Assembly (NCBI GenBank): GCA_002327925.1
Contig: DCVA01000036.1
Coordinates: 1 to 64,000 of the forward strand
Length of the DNA stretch: 64,000 bases
Direction of reading: 5' to 3'
Source of the DNA: Anaerolineales bacterium UBA2200
Lineage (GTDB): Bacteria > Chloroflexota > Anaerolineae > UBA2200
Position numbers and translations under genes: made by a program. The notes beneath the pieces are model-generated. The model saw only the letters and a program-made list of their open reading frames with translations, made no database searches and was not told where the DNA came from. The stretch's first letter is position 1. Every line of letters begins with the position of its first letter. Below, one piece after another: positions 1-9,108 of this stretch.

Positions 1-86
1 ATTATCATTTGATTTGACGCGGACCCTTGAGTGCCGCCGAAAAGCGTACCGCGCAAACACCGGCTATCTGGGCCACTGTGAGGGCC

Positions 87-1142
87 TTACCAGAGCGGCC
101 GCCGGGCGCGTCTCTGAAGTCTGATCAGCGACACGAGTCCCGCCGCCCTGGGCAGCCAGAAAGCGTAGAGTCGGTATGAGAGGATGGCAGCGACTGCTAC
201 CGACGCCGGAACCCCCTGCTGCGCAAAGAGCGCCGATAGAGATCCCTCGGCCACAAGCAGCCCTCCGGGCGCTGAGGAAAGGTAACTCAGCACAGAGGAC
301 GCCCCGTAGTTGACCGTGCACAGCCTGAGTGCTACAGGATGGCCGAACGCCAGAAAGGTGCAAGCCAGAGACCCGATGTCCGCGGCAGTACGCACCAGAT
401 TGATGACCATGACGCGCCATAGCCGCGGCCCCCTGAGTTCCATCACGGCACATCTCACTCCGTCGATGCGCTCCCACAGATGAGATGTCTCCAACGGCCG
501 GCGACCCGCCCTGATCAACAGCCTGTTCACGCCGTCGATCAGGGCGTGGCGCCAGTCCCCGCTTTGAGATTCAGAGAGCACCACAGAAAGCGCGGCGAGA
601 CCCGCTACCACGCTGACCGCCAGCAAAATCAGCACCCACAGAGGGGCGGTCTCACCGACAAGAGCAAACTCAACATAAGCCAGCGCAACCAGAACAACGA
701 TCGCCATGCCCTGCCCGGCGATCTCGACGATGTAGCTGAGTAGAGTTGCGTCGAGGCAGACCCCTTTGTCCGTCAGGTAGCGAGCGCGGGCAGCCAGTCC
801 ACTCAGACCGGCTGAAGGGATGAACATGCTGACAAAGTTGGATGCCAGCGTGACATCCAGCGCATAGACCAAGGAGACGCCGCGTCCGAATGGCAACAGC
901 GCCTCATTGATGGCCAGGGCGATGGCGGCGGCTGCAACCGCCTGCAACACGATGGCGAACAGTATCCAGGTCGGATGTGCATGCCGCAGGGCGTCGATCG
1001 GCTCCGAAACACCAACCAGCCTCGGCAGCAGAAGGTAGGTGCCTACCACGAGGAGTACGATGAGGATGACGCGGCGCATCGTCTTGCTTCCAAGACCAGG
1101 GAAGGCCGCCGGTTCGTCCTGCTTTGGGTCGCTAGAAGGCAT
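87..1142 (-). CDS. Flippase-like integral membrane protein (LPG synthase TM-domain / UPF0104 family)
   Basis: A 351-residue, strongly hydrophobic protein with about eight membrane segments. Its layout, with conserved polar patches such as SNFVSMFIPSAGLSGLAAR and SSAPGGLLVAEGS, resembles the transmembrane flippase domain of lysylphosphatidylglycerol synthase (UPF0104). Family members move or modify lipids, but no aminoacyl-transfer domain is attached here, so the substrate is unknown. The start is uncertain. I use the ATG at 1142. An internal ATG at 1079 has a better GGAAG ribosome site and would remove a 21-residue polar N-terminus. The longer reading frame that begins at 1256 runs into the promoter and is not credible. 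The gene lies downstream of, and in the same direction as, the macroglobulin gene but has its own promoter at 1241-1269. Confidence 0.75.
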   Translation of the reverse strand: MPSSDPKQDEPAAFPGLGSKTMRRVILIVLLVVGTYLLLPRLVGVSEPIDALRHAHPTWILFAIVLQAVAAAAIALAINEALLPFGRGVSLVYALDVTLASNFVSMFIPSAGLSGLAARARYLTDKGVCLDATLLSYIVEIAGQGMAIVVLVALAYVEFALVGETAPLWVLILLAVSVVAGLAALSVVLSESQSGDWRHALIDGVNRLLIRAGRRPLETSHLWERIDGVRCAVMELRGPRLWRVMVINLVRTAADIGSLACTFLAFGHPVALRLCTVNYGASSVLSYLSSAPGGLLVAEGSLSALFAQQGVPASVAVAAILSYRLYAFWLPRAAGLVSLIRLQRRARRPLW

Positions 1143-1240
1143 TATGGCAGGGCTCGATCCCAAGATCAAGGTCTCTGTAACCGGACTGACACGATGGCGG
1201 CCAGTCAGGCTCACTCTCACGCCCTGGGGCGCCAGTTCCC

Positions 1241-1269
1241 ATTCTAGCCCAGCCAAATGCGCGTGTCAA
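1241..1269 (-). promoter_or_regulatory. Sigma70-type promoter for the flippase-like gene
   Basis: On the minus strand TTGACA (1264-1269) and TAGAAT (1241-1246) are separated by exactly 17 bp, in the short gap after the macroglobulin stop codon. Predicted transcription starts near 1234, giving a leader of about 90-155 bases depending on which start codon is used. Confidence 0.7.
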
Positions 1270-1315
1270 GACTGGACATAGCCGCAAGTACTCTGCCTGC
1301 TTGGCCAGCGACGAA

Positions 1316-4300
1316 CTACTGGATGGCGAAGACGCCCCCTTCGCTGCGTCCAAACACCTCGGGAAAGTACATCTCCGAGGCAGTGGCGGGCATGATCAGA
1401 AAACGACCGGCGAGGCTGGCGCGCATGACGTACGTGTACTCGTAGGTACCAGCTGGAAGGTATGCGGCAAAGAGCGCCACTTTCTCGTCGCGCAGCTCAG
1501 AGTGAGCAAAGTACCACCAGTAGGGCATCCCGCCGAGCTCCCGGTCCAGCTCAGCGGCCTGGTACTGGCCACTGGTAGTCTTCAGGCTCGTGTCCAGGGC
1601 CTCGCAGCCTGCCGGCAGGGGGTCTTCGACGACAACATAGTGCAGATTCGTGGGGGCAATGATGGTAAGCTTGACGCGAATCACATCGCCCACGGCAGCG
1701 GACGAGATCGGCGAATCCGGCCTGTCCACCAGATTGTACTGACGCTGGATGACGATGCCTCGGTCCAGCGCCTTAACCTGTTCTGCCGGCAGGAAGTAGC
1801 GCAGGGAAAGCGAGTAGTAGAGCTGTCCCTCGCCACTTCTGGACGATTGGGCAAGGGTCCGATCCAGCACCACGCGATTGGCCTGATCGCGGAGCAGGTC
1901 CGCCACGGCGATTGCCAGCCTGCGAGTAGTGCCGACATCCTGAGCCGTGACCACTCCCTCAAGCAACAGGTCAGTATTGAGTGCCACACGGTAGTCATAG
2001 TCGGCCTCGAGCTCTCGGGTGGCTACCATGAACTCGGTAAGAGCCATCACGGACCAGGCCGTCTCCTGGGTGCTCTCCCAGTGAGCTTGCCTCCGAGCTG
2101 TCATAAGCCATCGAACCACGTTGGGCAGGAGCGGGTTTGATGAGTCGGCCCTCACGAGCGCCGCGAGAACGATGGCGGTGGTGCGGGTATCCGTGTTCAT
2201 GGTCCAGTAGTCCGTCTCCAGCTCCTCCCAGTGCGCCCCGGTCGCACTGAGGATGGCGTCACTGGTCAGTTCGCTCGCCAGGGTGTTGACGCGCGACATT
2301 TCGTCCGGCTGCAGCGCGCGAAGCGACATCAGCAGGAAAGCCTTGCCGTACACGCTCAAGGCATCGCGCTGTTCATACAGGGCAACGGTACGTCCGAGAT
2401 CCCCCCCGCCTGTGTGCGCAAGGACGTAGAGGACGAAGGAGCGAGCGTTGGCAGAGTAACGAATGGTGAGTTCGTCCGAGTCCAACGCCCCCTTCAGGTA
2501 GCTACTAGCACGCGCAAGCACACCGGCATCGACGGCGAACCCGGCTGCCTTCGCTTCGTGCATGCCCAGGAGGGCGTAGGCACTCAGGAAGGGCTGAGAC
2601 TCATCCGCCAGCCACCAGCCCCATCCGCCGTCATAGTGCTGAAGGGCGTAGAGGCGCTGGAGCCCGAGTGCAACATACTGAGGCAGTTTCGCCTCCAACT
2701 CGCTGTTCGTGATGTCAAGCTGTTTGAGCGCGCGGTACGTTTGCACGTTTGGCAGGAAACGGCTGATGGTCTGTTCAATGCAGTCGTATGGGTAAGTCTC
2801 CAGATATGTGAGGCCCTCGCGCATGCTCGCTGCCAGGGACGGATCGAGCTGCACCGTGAGTTCGCCCTGACTGCTGTCGAGCAGTGAGGGCAGCAGGACA
2901 GTTTCGATCCTTGCCTCACCGGACGGCACCTGGCCGGCCGTGGCGACGACTTCCGGAGCGCTGTAGTGATACACGGGAAGCGTCAACTCGAGCCCGTCGC
3001 TGAGCCCGGGCGAACTCGCCAGCCATGTGATAACGGCTCTGCCGGCGGCAATTACTCGGACCGGCCACATCACAGACGCAGATCCGTGCGCCGGGACCTG
3101 GACCTCCTGTTCCGCATGCTGTATCTCCAGAGCAGCACAGCCCAGAGACACACGCACACTGAGCGGTGACGGAGTGGAGTTGTGTATCACGGCGCCGAGC
3201 TGCGCCTGGTCTCCGAGAACGAAAAAGCGCGGCGCTACCGAGCGAACCATCAGGTCCTTGTTGGTCACGATGTCCGCGCTCGCCTCACCCACAAGGGTCA
3301 AGGCGGTCTCAGCCTTCGCTGTGACGCGCCATGTAGTGAGATTGTCAGGCAACTCGACTGTGACACGGGCCTGCCCCTGGCCGTCCGTTCGAACGTGGGC
3401 GTTCCAGTAGGCAGTGTCGAGCAAGTTCTTACGCACTACATCCTCACCAGTGCTTGTGCGCCCGCTGCCCCCCTTGCCTGTGGGTGGGCGAGTCTCCTCC
3501 AGTTGTCGGTCGACGGACGCGGACATGGACGACCCGGTGCGCACCCCCAGACTACGTGTCCGGTAGAAGCTGTCCAGAAGGCTACCCTGAGTACTGTCTG
3601 CGAGAGCCAGAACTGCCGCGTCCACGAGCTGCAATGACAACTCCGCCTCGACCGGCTTGCCTGCCCAGTCGGTCACCTGGACCAGGAAGGCTGCCGAGTC
3701 CCCCGGACGATAGGCGGTCGCCCTGTCGGGGGTAATGCGGATGCTGAGAACCTTCTCCTCGCTGGATACAGGGATGTTTGCGTAGCCGACGCGGTAGCTC
3801 GGGATTGGGTTGGTGCTGTCGCTGCCCTTCATCAGCACCACCGACACAAACACGTTGGGCGTGAACTCGGACAGGAGCGGCAGTTCGATTTGCTGGCTGT
3901 TGCTGGTCAGGGTTAGCAGGCGATGATCCATGATGTGCCCGCGCTCGATGGTCAGTAGAGCGGACACCACTCCCTGGAATGGCGAAGGAATCAGGAGCCT
4001 GGCTGTGTCTCCCGGGGAGTAGCTCTTCTTATCGAGGACGAGCTCGATGCGGTCGTTGTTCTCCTGGCGCCAGGGGACGTATTCGCGGCTGCTCACCCAG
4101 ATGTAGGTCGAGGTGCGCACTTCGTTCTCACGAGAATCCCGGGCGTAAGCGCGCACACGATAGGAGCCACCCTTCTCGGGCGTGAGTAGGGCGAGAGACC
4201 TGCCGTCGTCCGCGGTAGTGACCGTGGTGGTCGCCACAGGCGTTTCCTGCAGCTGCCACTCCCAATAGAAGCCACCCTCTCTCGCCTCTACCTGCACATT

Positions 4301-7186
4301 GTACCAGTTCTGCGCCAGCAAAATCACGGTCACGGGGACGCCAGGCACGAGAGTGCCTTTGGCATCGACGGTGACTACGTGCAGCTTGGTCTGGCCGCCG
4401 GCAGTGCCGATGTACTCGTCCGGCCGCAACCCCACATAGAACAAGCCCTTATGGATGATGACGCTGGTACGAGAGCTGACCTCCTGATTGGTCGGATCGA
4501 CGATTGTCGCTTCCAGCGTCCAGATCTGACTGTTCCTGAATGCGGCGATGTTGACCGGAACCTTCACGGCGAATCTTCCGCTGCTATCGGTCAGGCCCTG
4601 CCCGCTGGTCACCACAGAGCCGTAGATCGTTTCCTTGCCGCGCGATTGCCAGTCCATGTCCGCAAAGTCGTAATACTCGTCCCCCGACCAGATGAAGTAA
4701 TAGTCCTGGCTCATCACGCGCCAGGTAACCGCCGCGTTGGCCACAGGGCCGCCAAAGTAGTAGCTGGCATCCACCGTGACGGTCGCGCTGTCGCCCTGTG
4801 TGTACTCCGGTTGGTCCGTGCTGACCGAAACAACGTACTCGGGCTTGCGGTATTCGGCCACCTGGAAACCGCTGCCGTATGCCCTGCCTGCCAGTTCGAT
4901 TGTGAGCGAGTAGTCGCCCAGGCTGGCCTCTGCTCCGAGCTCTAGTTGGCCTGAAGCCGTGCCCATTTCGTTAAGCGGCAGAGCCGTTCGGTATAGCTCT
5001 CGGCCCTGGTTGTCGTTGACGATCACCTCAACGGAGCGCTGATCCGAGGGAAGGTTGTATCGCCCGTCGTCATCGGCGCGAACGACGACCTTGAAGTACA
5101 CAACCTGCCCCGGCCGGTAGATGGCACGGTCCGTGTACACGTGGGTTCGGTAGGGCTCGATCCCCGAATCATAGGGCAGGCCGAACTGCCAGGGCCAGAT
5201 GCCCTCTGCCAACTCCGTCGAGGCAAAAGCAGAAGCTTCCATCGTGCCCGCGAAGGCCATCACCTGCGACCACGGATTCATCTCGGCCGTGTTCTGCAGG
5301 GGCGAGAAGAAGACACCATCATTGTCTGCCTTCCCCAAAGCCAGAACCTGAGCCTGAGGACCGAAAAGCACGACATCGATACCCGGCAGGGGGCGCCCAC
5401 TCTGGAGGTCGGTCACCCAGACAAGGGCCTCGGTGGTGGTGGTCTTGAGCGTCACGGCTGCGTGAGTCACCACGAGGAGGTGCCTCATCGCGTTCTTGAC
5501 ACTCGGGGCAGTCATCTCCAGGTAGTAGAAGCCGGGGCTCAGGGGGCTGGCGCCATCCTCCGCCAAGGGCAGGCGAGTGGTGGCCGTTTGGTTGAGCACA
5601 TTCGGCAGCGACGCTACCCAGCTCCTCACCAGACCGCCAACTGCGGGCCTGCAGTCCTGCCAGCGTTCCCACCACTCCTCACCATTGAGCAATAGGAACT
5701 CGGCGCGTTGCAGGCGGTAGAGCCGCAGACTGAGCTCGGCCACGTTGACGTGCTGCACGGCCACTACGGTGCTCGTGTAGGCATTGTATGTGCCGACCCG
5801 GTCTAGCCTGGACCAGGCAGACGGGTCCAGGGCACGTGTGGTGAACGTCACTCGAGTGGCGCGCCCCAGGCGATGGCCGTAGCGGCCCGTGGCTGCTGCG
5901 CCAACCTCGAACGAGTAGGTGCTCGATGGCCTGGAGCCGAAACTGACCGTCAGCCGGGTGTCGGAATCCCACCAGTAGGTGTCTGTCTCGGCGGGACGGG
6001 GTTCAATCACCAGATTGCTGACTACCGATTCCCTGTTCATCGGGCTGCCAAAGTTGATCTCTATGGTGGTGTAGGGCTCTGCGGTCACTGAGCCATCGCC
6101 GGGGCTGGTCGAGACGACTCTCGGCAGATCCACAGTCCGGAATCTCCAGATGAAGGCGCTACTCGTCCCCAGACCACCTGCCGCTGCCCTGACGCCTTGA
6201 CCCACCCGAACCACGTACTCGGTTCCGAGAAGCAAGGGAGTTGCCGGCTCGAGTACGACAGTGCGGCCGTCGACCCGGTACAGGCAGGGCACTGCACCTT
6301 CGCGGTCCGCGAGCTCAAGGGTTACGAGGCGCTTGAGTGAGGCCGAATCCATCACCATGTTGAAGGTGACGCTGATCGCAGGGGACGGGCCGATAGAGGC
6401 GTCCGGGTCGCTGGTCGTGACCCGCACTACCTGAGGAAGCTCGGTGGTAAAGCTCCACTCGTACGGTTCTGGCAGAATCACCTCACTCACAGCGGTGATC
6501 TGGTCAGGATCGACGGTGATGTTGTGGACTGTGCCAGGCAGGAGCGGCGACGATGGGCGAAAGACAAAGGTCGAAGTGTTGAGCCACGCTCCTGTGCCCT
6601 GTACCGGAGGGGAGAAACGCAGGGGCTGGCGCAGTGCCAGGCCCGTCTGGCCCTCGATATCCGTGAGCGGCACCACGGCACGATTGAACATAACGGTGAT
6701 GAGGGCATCGATCGGCGCGTCGAGGGTGCCCGGGGCGGGCTGCACGCTGAGCACTTCCAGATAGCCCAGTGTCTTGAAATCGAACACATAGTTGTCCATC
6801 AGTGGAAGGCCAGACACGCTCTTGGCCTCCTGGCCTAGCGAGACCCGGTAGCGCGTGGCACGGGCAAAGCCATCTCCTGAGGGCGCAAAGGAGAGACGAT
6901 TCCCCTCCCAGCTAAACGTCCCTTCAACGGGAGGCGATACAGCAAAGGCCGCTTCAACCGCATGCCGGTCCATCGGCTGGTCGAATGTGATCTGAACAGG
7001 GGAACGCACCCCCTGCTCCTGACCACGCTGTGGGGCACGTGTGACAACGACGGGCGGTTGTGCGGGCATCGGGGTAATAGTCGGTGCAGGTGTCAGCGCC
7101 GGCGTTGGCTGTGTGTTGCACGAGGTCGCAAGCAAGACGAACAGCAGGGCCAAGAGAGCCCTGGGGCTGACTCGACTGGTTGGCAT
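1316..7186 (-). CDS. Giant alpha-2-macroglobulin family lipoprotein with thioester
   Basis: A 1956-residue bacterial alpha-2-macroglobulin, a surface-anchored protease trap. The N-terminus is a signal peptide ending in a lipobox-like ATSC (Cys23), then a Thr/Pro-rich spacer. Four Ig-like Big_5/SbsA-type domains follow (roughly residues 55-460, each beginning with a PxxG/ITFxxPM-type strand). The MG2/A2M_N region (YTDRAIYRPGQVVYFK, about 690) comes next, then the A2M domain and the alpha-helical thioester domain. The thioester motif CIEQ is intact at Cys1469, so covalent trapping should be possible. A C-terminal receptor-binding-like domain ends the protein. The start ATG has GGGAGG seven bases upstream. 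It is larger than E. coli YfhM (about 1650) because of the extra Ig domains. coaX ends 70 bp upstream on the same strand. Confidence 0.93.
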   Translation of the reverse strand: MPTSRVSPRALLALLFVLLATSCNTQPTPALTPAPTITPMPAQPPVVVTRAPQRGQEQGVRSPVQITFDQPMDRHAVEAAFAVSPPVEGTFSWEGNRLSFAPSGDGFARATRYRVSLGQEAKSVSGLPLMDNYVFDFKTLGYLEVLSVQPAPGTLDAPIDALITVMFNRAVVPLTDIEGQTGLALRQPLRFSPPVQGTGAWLNTSTFVFRPSSPLLPGTVHNITVDPDQITAVSEVILPEPYEWSFTTELPQVVRVTTSDPDASIGPSPAISVTFNMVMDSASLKRLVTLELADREGAVPCLYRVDGRTVVLEPATPLLLGTEYVVRVGQGVRAAAGGLGTSSAFIWRFRTVDLPRVVSTSPGDGSVTAEPYTTIEINFGSPMNRESVVSNLVIEPRPAETDTYWWDSDTRLTVSFGSRPSSTYSFEVGAAATGRYGHRLGRATRVTFTTRALDPSAWSRLDRVGTYNAYTSTVVAVQHVNVAELSLRLYRLQRAEFLLLNGEEWWERWQDCRPAVGGLVRSWVASLPNVLNQTATTRLPLAEDGASPLSPGFYYLEMTAPSVKNAMRHLLVVTHAAVTLKTTTTEALVWVTDLQSGRPLPGIDVVLFGPQAQVLALGKADNDGVFFSPLQNTAEMNPWSQVMAFAGTMEASAFASTELAEGIWPWQFGLPYDSGIEPYRTHVYTDRAIYRPGQVVYFKVVVRADDDGRYNLPSDQRSVEVIVNDNQGRELYRTALPLNEMGTASGQLELGAEASLGDYSLTIELAGRAYGSGFQVAEYRKPEYVVSVSTDQPEYTQGDSATVTVDASYYFGGPVANAAVTWRVMSQDYYFIWSGDEYYDFADMDWQSRGKETIYGSVVTSGQGLTDSSGRFAVKVPVNIAAFRNSQIWTLEATIVDPTNQEVSSRTSVIIHKGLFYVGLRPDEYIGTAGGQTKLHVVTVDAKGTLVPGVPVTVILLAQNWYNVQVEAREGGFYWEWQLQETPVATTTVTTADDGRSLALLTPEKGGSYRVRAYARDSRENEVRTSTYIWVSSREYVPWRQENNDRIELVLDKKSYSPGDTARLLIPSPFQGVVSALLTIERGHIMDHRLLTLTSNSQQIELPLLSEFTPNVFVSVVLMKGSDSTNPIPSYRVGYANIPVSSEEKVLSIRITPDRATAYRPGDSAAFLVQVTDWAGKPVEAELSLQLVDAAVLALADSTQGSLLDSFYRTRSLGVRTGSSMSASVDRQLEETRPPTGKGGSGRTSTGEDVVRKNLLDTAYWNAHVRTDGQGQARVTVELPDNLTTWRVTAKAETALTLVGEASADIVTNKDLMVRSVAPRFFVLGDQAQLGAVIHNSTPSPLSVRVSLGCAALEIQHAEQEVQVPAHGSASVMWPVRVIAAGRAVITWLASSPGLSDGLELTLPVYHYSAPEVVATAGQVPSGEARIETVLLPSLLDSSQGELTVQLDPSLAASMREGLTYLETYPYDCIEQTISRFLPNVQTYRALKQLDITNSELEAKLPQYVALGLQRLYALQHYDGGWGWWLADESQPFLSAYALLGMHEAKAAGFAVDAGVLARASSYLKGALDSDELTIRYSANARSFVLYVLAHTGGGDLGRTVALYEQRDALSVYGKAFLLMSLRALQPDEMSRVNTLASELTSDAILSATGAHWEELETDYWTMNTDTRTTAIVLAALVRADSSNPLLPNVVRWLMTARRQAHWESTQETAWSVMALTEFMVATRELEADYDYRVALNTDLLLEGVVTAQDVGTTRRLAIAVADLLRDQANRVVLDRTLAQSSRSGEGQLYYSLSLRYFLPAEQVKALDRGIVIQRQYNLVDRPDSPISSAAVGDVIRVKLTIIAPTNLHYVVVEDPLPAGCEALDTSLKTTSGQYQAAELDRELGGMPYWWYFAHSELRDEKVALFAAYLPAGTYEYTYVMRASLAGRFLIMPATASEMYFPEVFGRSEGGVFAIQ

Positions 7187-7256
7187 GGTGACACCTCCCT
7201 CGCTGGGTACAATCGACGCTGGAGATTAGACGCCGCAGAACAGCAGGCAGTTCCCC

Positions 7257-8024
7257 CTAGACCGGATTGAGCTGGTGGATGATGCGCAGACCATCGAGAG
7301 TGAGCCACGGATCGAGGGCGTTGATCTCTGGAGTCAAGGGCGCCAGGACGCGGCTGTAGCCGCCCGTCGCGACGACATGTACTTCGCCTCCCAGCTCTGT
7401 CTTCATCCTGCGCAACAGGCCTTCAACCAGACCGATGTGACCCAGGATGAGACCGGATTGCATCGAGTGGATCGTGTTTGTGCCAATGGCCCGCGGTGGG
7501 GGAGTGAGTCCAACCCGCGGGAGTTGTGAGGTTGCGCTCGACAATGCCTCGGCGGCGACCCCCAGCCCGACCGCGATAGCAACCCCTCGAAAGTCGCCCC
7601 CTGCGCCGACAGCGCTGAAGGTGGTCGCCGTGCCAAAGTCGACCACGATGCAGGCTCCGCGACAACGGTGATAGGCGGCCACGGCGTCGGCCAGCAGGTC
7701 CGCTCCCAGCTCGTGGGGATTGTCAATCCTTATCTGCAAACCCGTGTGGACGTCGGGGCCCACCTGCAACAGATTGACGTCTACATAACTCTTAAAGACC
7801 TCGTTGAAGATGGTGGTCAGGGGAGGCACGACGCTGGCCAGCACGATGCGATCCACGGAGCCGAGCTCGAAGCCGCCATCACGCAGCAGAGACTTGAGCA
7901 GCACAGCGTACTCGTCAGGCATCTGGTTGCGGATGGTCCGCACGCGCCAGTGAGCTAGCCAATCTTGCCCGTCGGACAGGCCGAAGACGATGTTGCTGTT
8001 CCCCACGTTGACGCAGAGTAACAT
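7257..8024 (-). CDS. coaX: Type III pantothenate kinase
   Basis: A 255-residue CoaX, the first enzyme of coenzyme A synthesis (pantothenate to 4-phosphopantothenate). Family blocks seen: VNVGNSNIVFG at the N-terminus, PHELGADLLADAVAAY in the middle, VVDFGTATTFSAV (catalytic Asp block) and VVATGGYSRVL near the C-terminus. The start ATG at 8024 has a perfect AGGAGG four bases upstream; a longer frame upstream lacks this. Two positions are unusual: the first block is normally DxGNT, but the codon is AAC (Asn) instead of Asp, and the GADR..N block reads GADL..D. Length is normal. It is divergent from an ECF transporter operon, which may supply its substrate. Whether it is fully active is an open question. 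Confidence 0.88.
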   Translation of the reverse strand: MLLCVNVGNSNIVFGLSDGQDWLAHWRVRTIRNQMPDEYAVLLKSLLRDGGFELGSVDRIVLASVVPPLTTIFNEVFKSYVDVNLLQVGPDVHTGLQIRIDNPHELGADLLADAVAAYHRCRGACIVVDFGTATTFSAVGAGGDFRGVAIAVGLGVAAEALSSATSQLPRVGLTPPPRAIGTNTIHSMQSGLILGHIGLVEGLLRRMKTELGGEVHVVATGGYSRVLAPLTPEINALDPWLTLDGLRIIHQLNPV

Positions 8025-8106
8025 GATCCCTCCTGAACCAGGCTGCTGGATGACGTTTGCAGGGCAACGGGAGAGCAGGCAGCCAGGTGATTGTTGCCGC
8101 AAATGC

Positions 8107-8135
8107 TTGCCAAATCCCCGGAACTATGATAGCAT
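8107..8135 (+). promoter_or_regulatory. Possible promoter for the ECF transporter operon
   Basis: TTGCCA (8107-8112) and TAGCAT (8130-8135) lie 17 bp apart in the 223-bp divergent gap between coaX and ecfA1. The -10 box is weak (4 of 6), so this is tentative. I recognise no known riboswitch in the gap and no clear promoter for coaX. Confidence 0.35.
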
Positions 8136-8247
8136 AGCTTCGCTGAGGCAAGGCCCCGGACTGCGACTGACCACGAGATATTCTAGTTTCTTTTGGCCAT
8201 GCCGTCAAGGATTCGCCGTGTGGTTGCTGGCCTCATCAGGAGAAACC

Positions 8248-9108
8248 ATGGCGGACCCGATCATCCGAGTGCAGGGAGTCACCTTCGCTTATAGCCCCGA
8301 GTCCGTCGACGCCATTCTGGCACTGCAGGATATCAACCTGGACATCTACCCCGGCGACTATGTGGTGATCGTCGGTCACAACGGCTCAGGCAAATCCACT
8401 CTGGCCAAGCATCTGAATGCCCTGCTCCAGCCAACGACAGGCGATGTCTGGGTCGAGCAGAACAACACGCGTGACCCAGCTCAGACCCTGGCCATTCGCT
8501 CTACCGTTGGCATGGTCTTCCAGGTTCCGGACAATCAGATCGTGGCAACGGTGGTAGAGGAGGACGTCGCCTTCGGCCCTGAAAATCTAGGGTTTCCCCG
8601 CGAGGAAATCCGGGAGCGGGTTGACAGGGCACTGGAAGTGGTCGGTCTGACGGAAGAGCGTCTCAGGCCACCGCACCTGCTCTCAGCGGGACAGAAGCAG
8701 CGGGTGGCCATTGCAGGCGTGATTGCCATGCGGCCGAAGGTCCTGGTGTTAGACGAAGCGACTGCCTACCTGGACCCGCTAGGCCGCGAGCAGGTGCTGG
8801 GCGCCGTGCGCAGACTGAATCAGGACGGCATCACGGTTGTCTCGATCACGCACTTTATGCATGAAGCTGTGGCGGGAAACCGTGTGCTGGTGATGGAAAA
8901 GTCGCGCATTGTGATGGATGGCAGCCCGCGAAAGATCTTTGCCCAGGCGGAGCGATTGCGCGAGCTTCAGCTCGACGTGCCGCAACCCACGGATCTGGCG
9001 AACCGTCTGCACGGGCGACTTGAAGCTTTTCCGGGAGACCTGCTCAGCGTTGCTGAGGCTGTCGACACGATCACCGAATTCGCTCTGCGCGGGAACGCCC
9101 GAGAATGA
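8248..9108 (+). CDS. ecfA1: ECF transporter ATPase (EcfA1/CbiO-type)
   Basis: A 286-residue ABC ATPase of the energy-coupling factor class, powering vitamin or cofactor uptake at the inner face of the membrane. Walker A is GHNGSGKST, the signature is LSAGQKQR and Walker B is VLVLDEATAYLD. The C-terminal tail (PTDLANRLH) is typical of EcfA proteins. ATG 8248 is chosen because AGGAG sits six bases upstream and the family start (MADPIIRVQGV) aligns; the reading frame is open further upstream but without family similarity. Its stop overlaps the next start (ATGA), so the two ATPases are translationally coupled. Confidence 0.92.
   Translation: MADPIIRVQGVTFAYSPESVDAILALQDINLDIYPGDYVVIVGHNGSGKSTLAKHLNALLQPTTGDVWVEQNNTRDPAQTLAIRSTVGMVFQVPDNQIVATVVEEDVAFGPENLGFPREEIRERVDRALEVVGLTEERLRPPHLLSAGQKQRVAIAGVIAMRPKVLVLDEATAYLDPLGREQVLGAVRRLNQDGITVVSITHFMHEAVAGNRVLVMEKSRIVMDGSPRKIFAQAERLRELQLDVPQPTDLANRLHGRLEAFPGDLLSVAEAVDTITEFALRGNARE

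Noticed and set aside
1..86. Possible gene or regulatory site at the window start
   Set aside because: Only shadow frames cross this stretch and no promoter pair with correct spacing was found.
8025..8247. Possible riboswitch in the coaX/ECF divergent gap
   Set aside because: I looked for known vitamin riboswitch cores and could not recognise one by eye; a covariance-model search would be needed.
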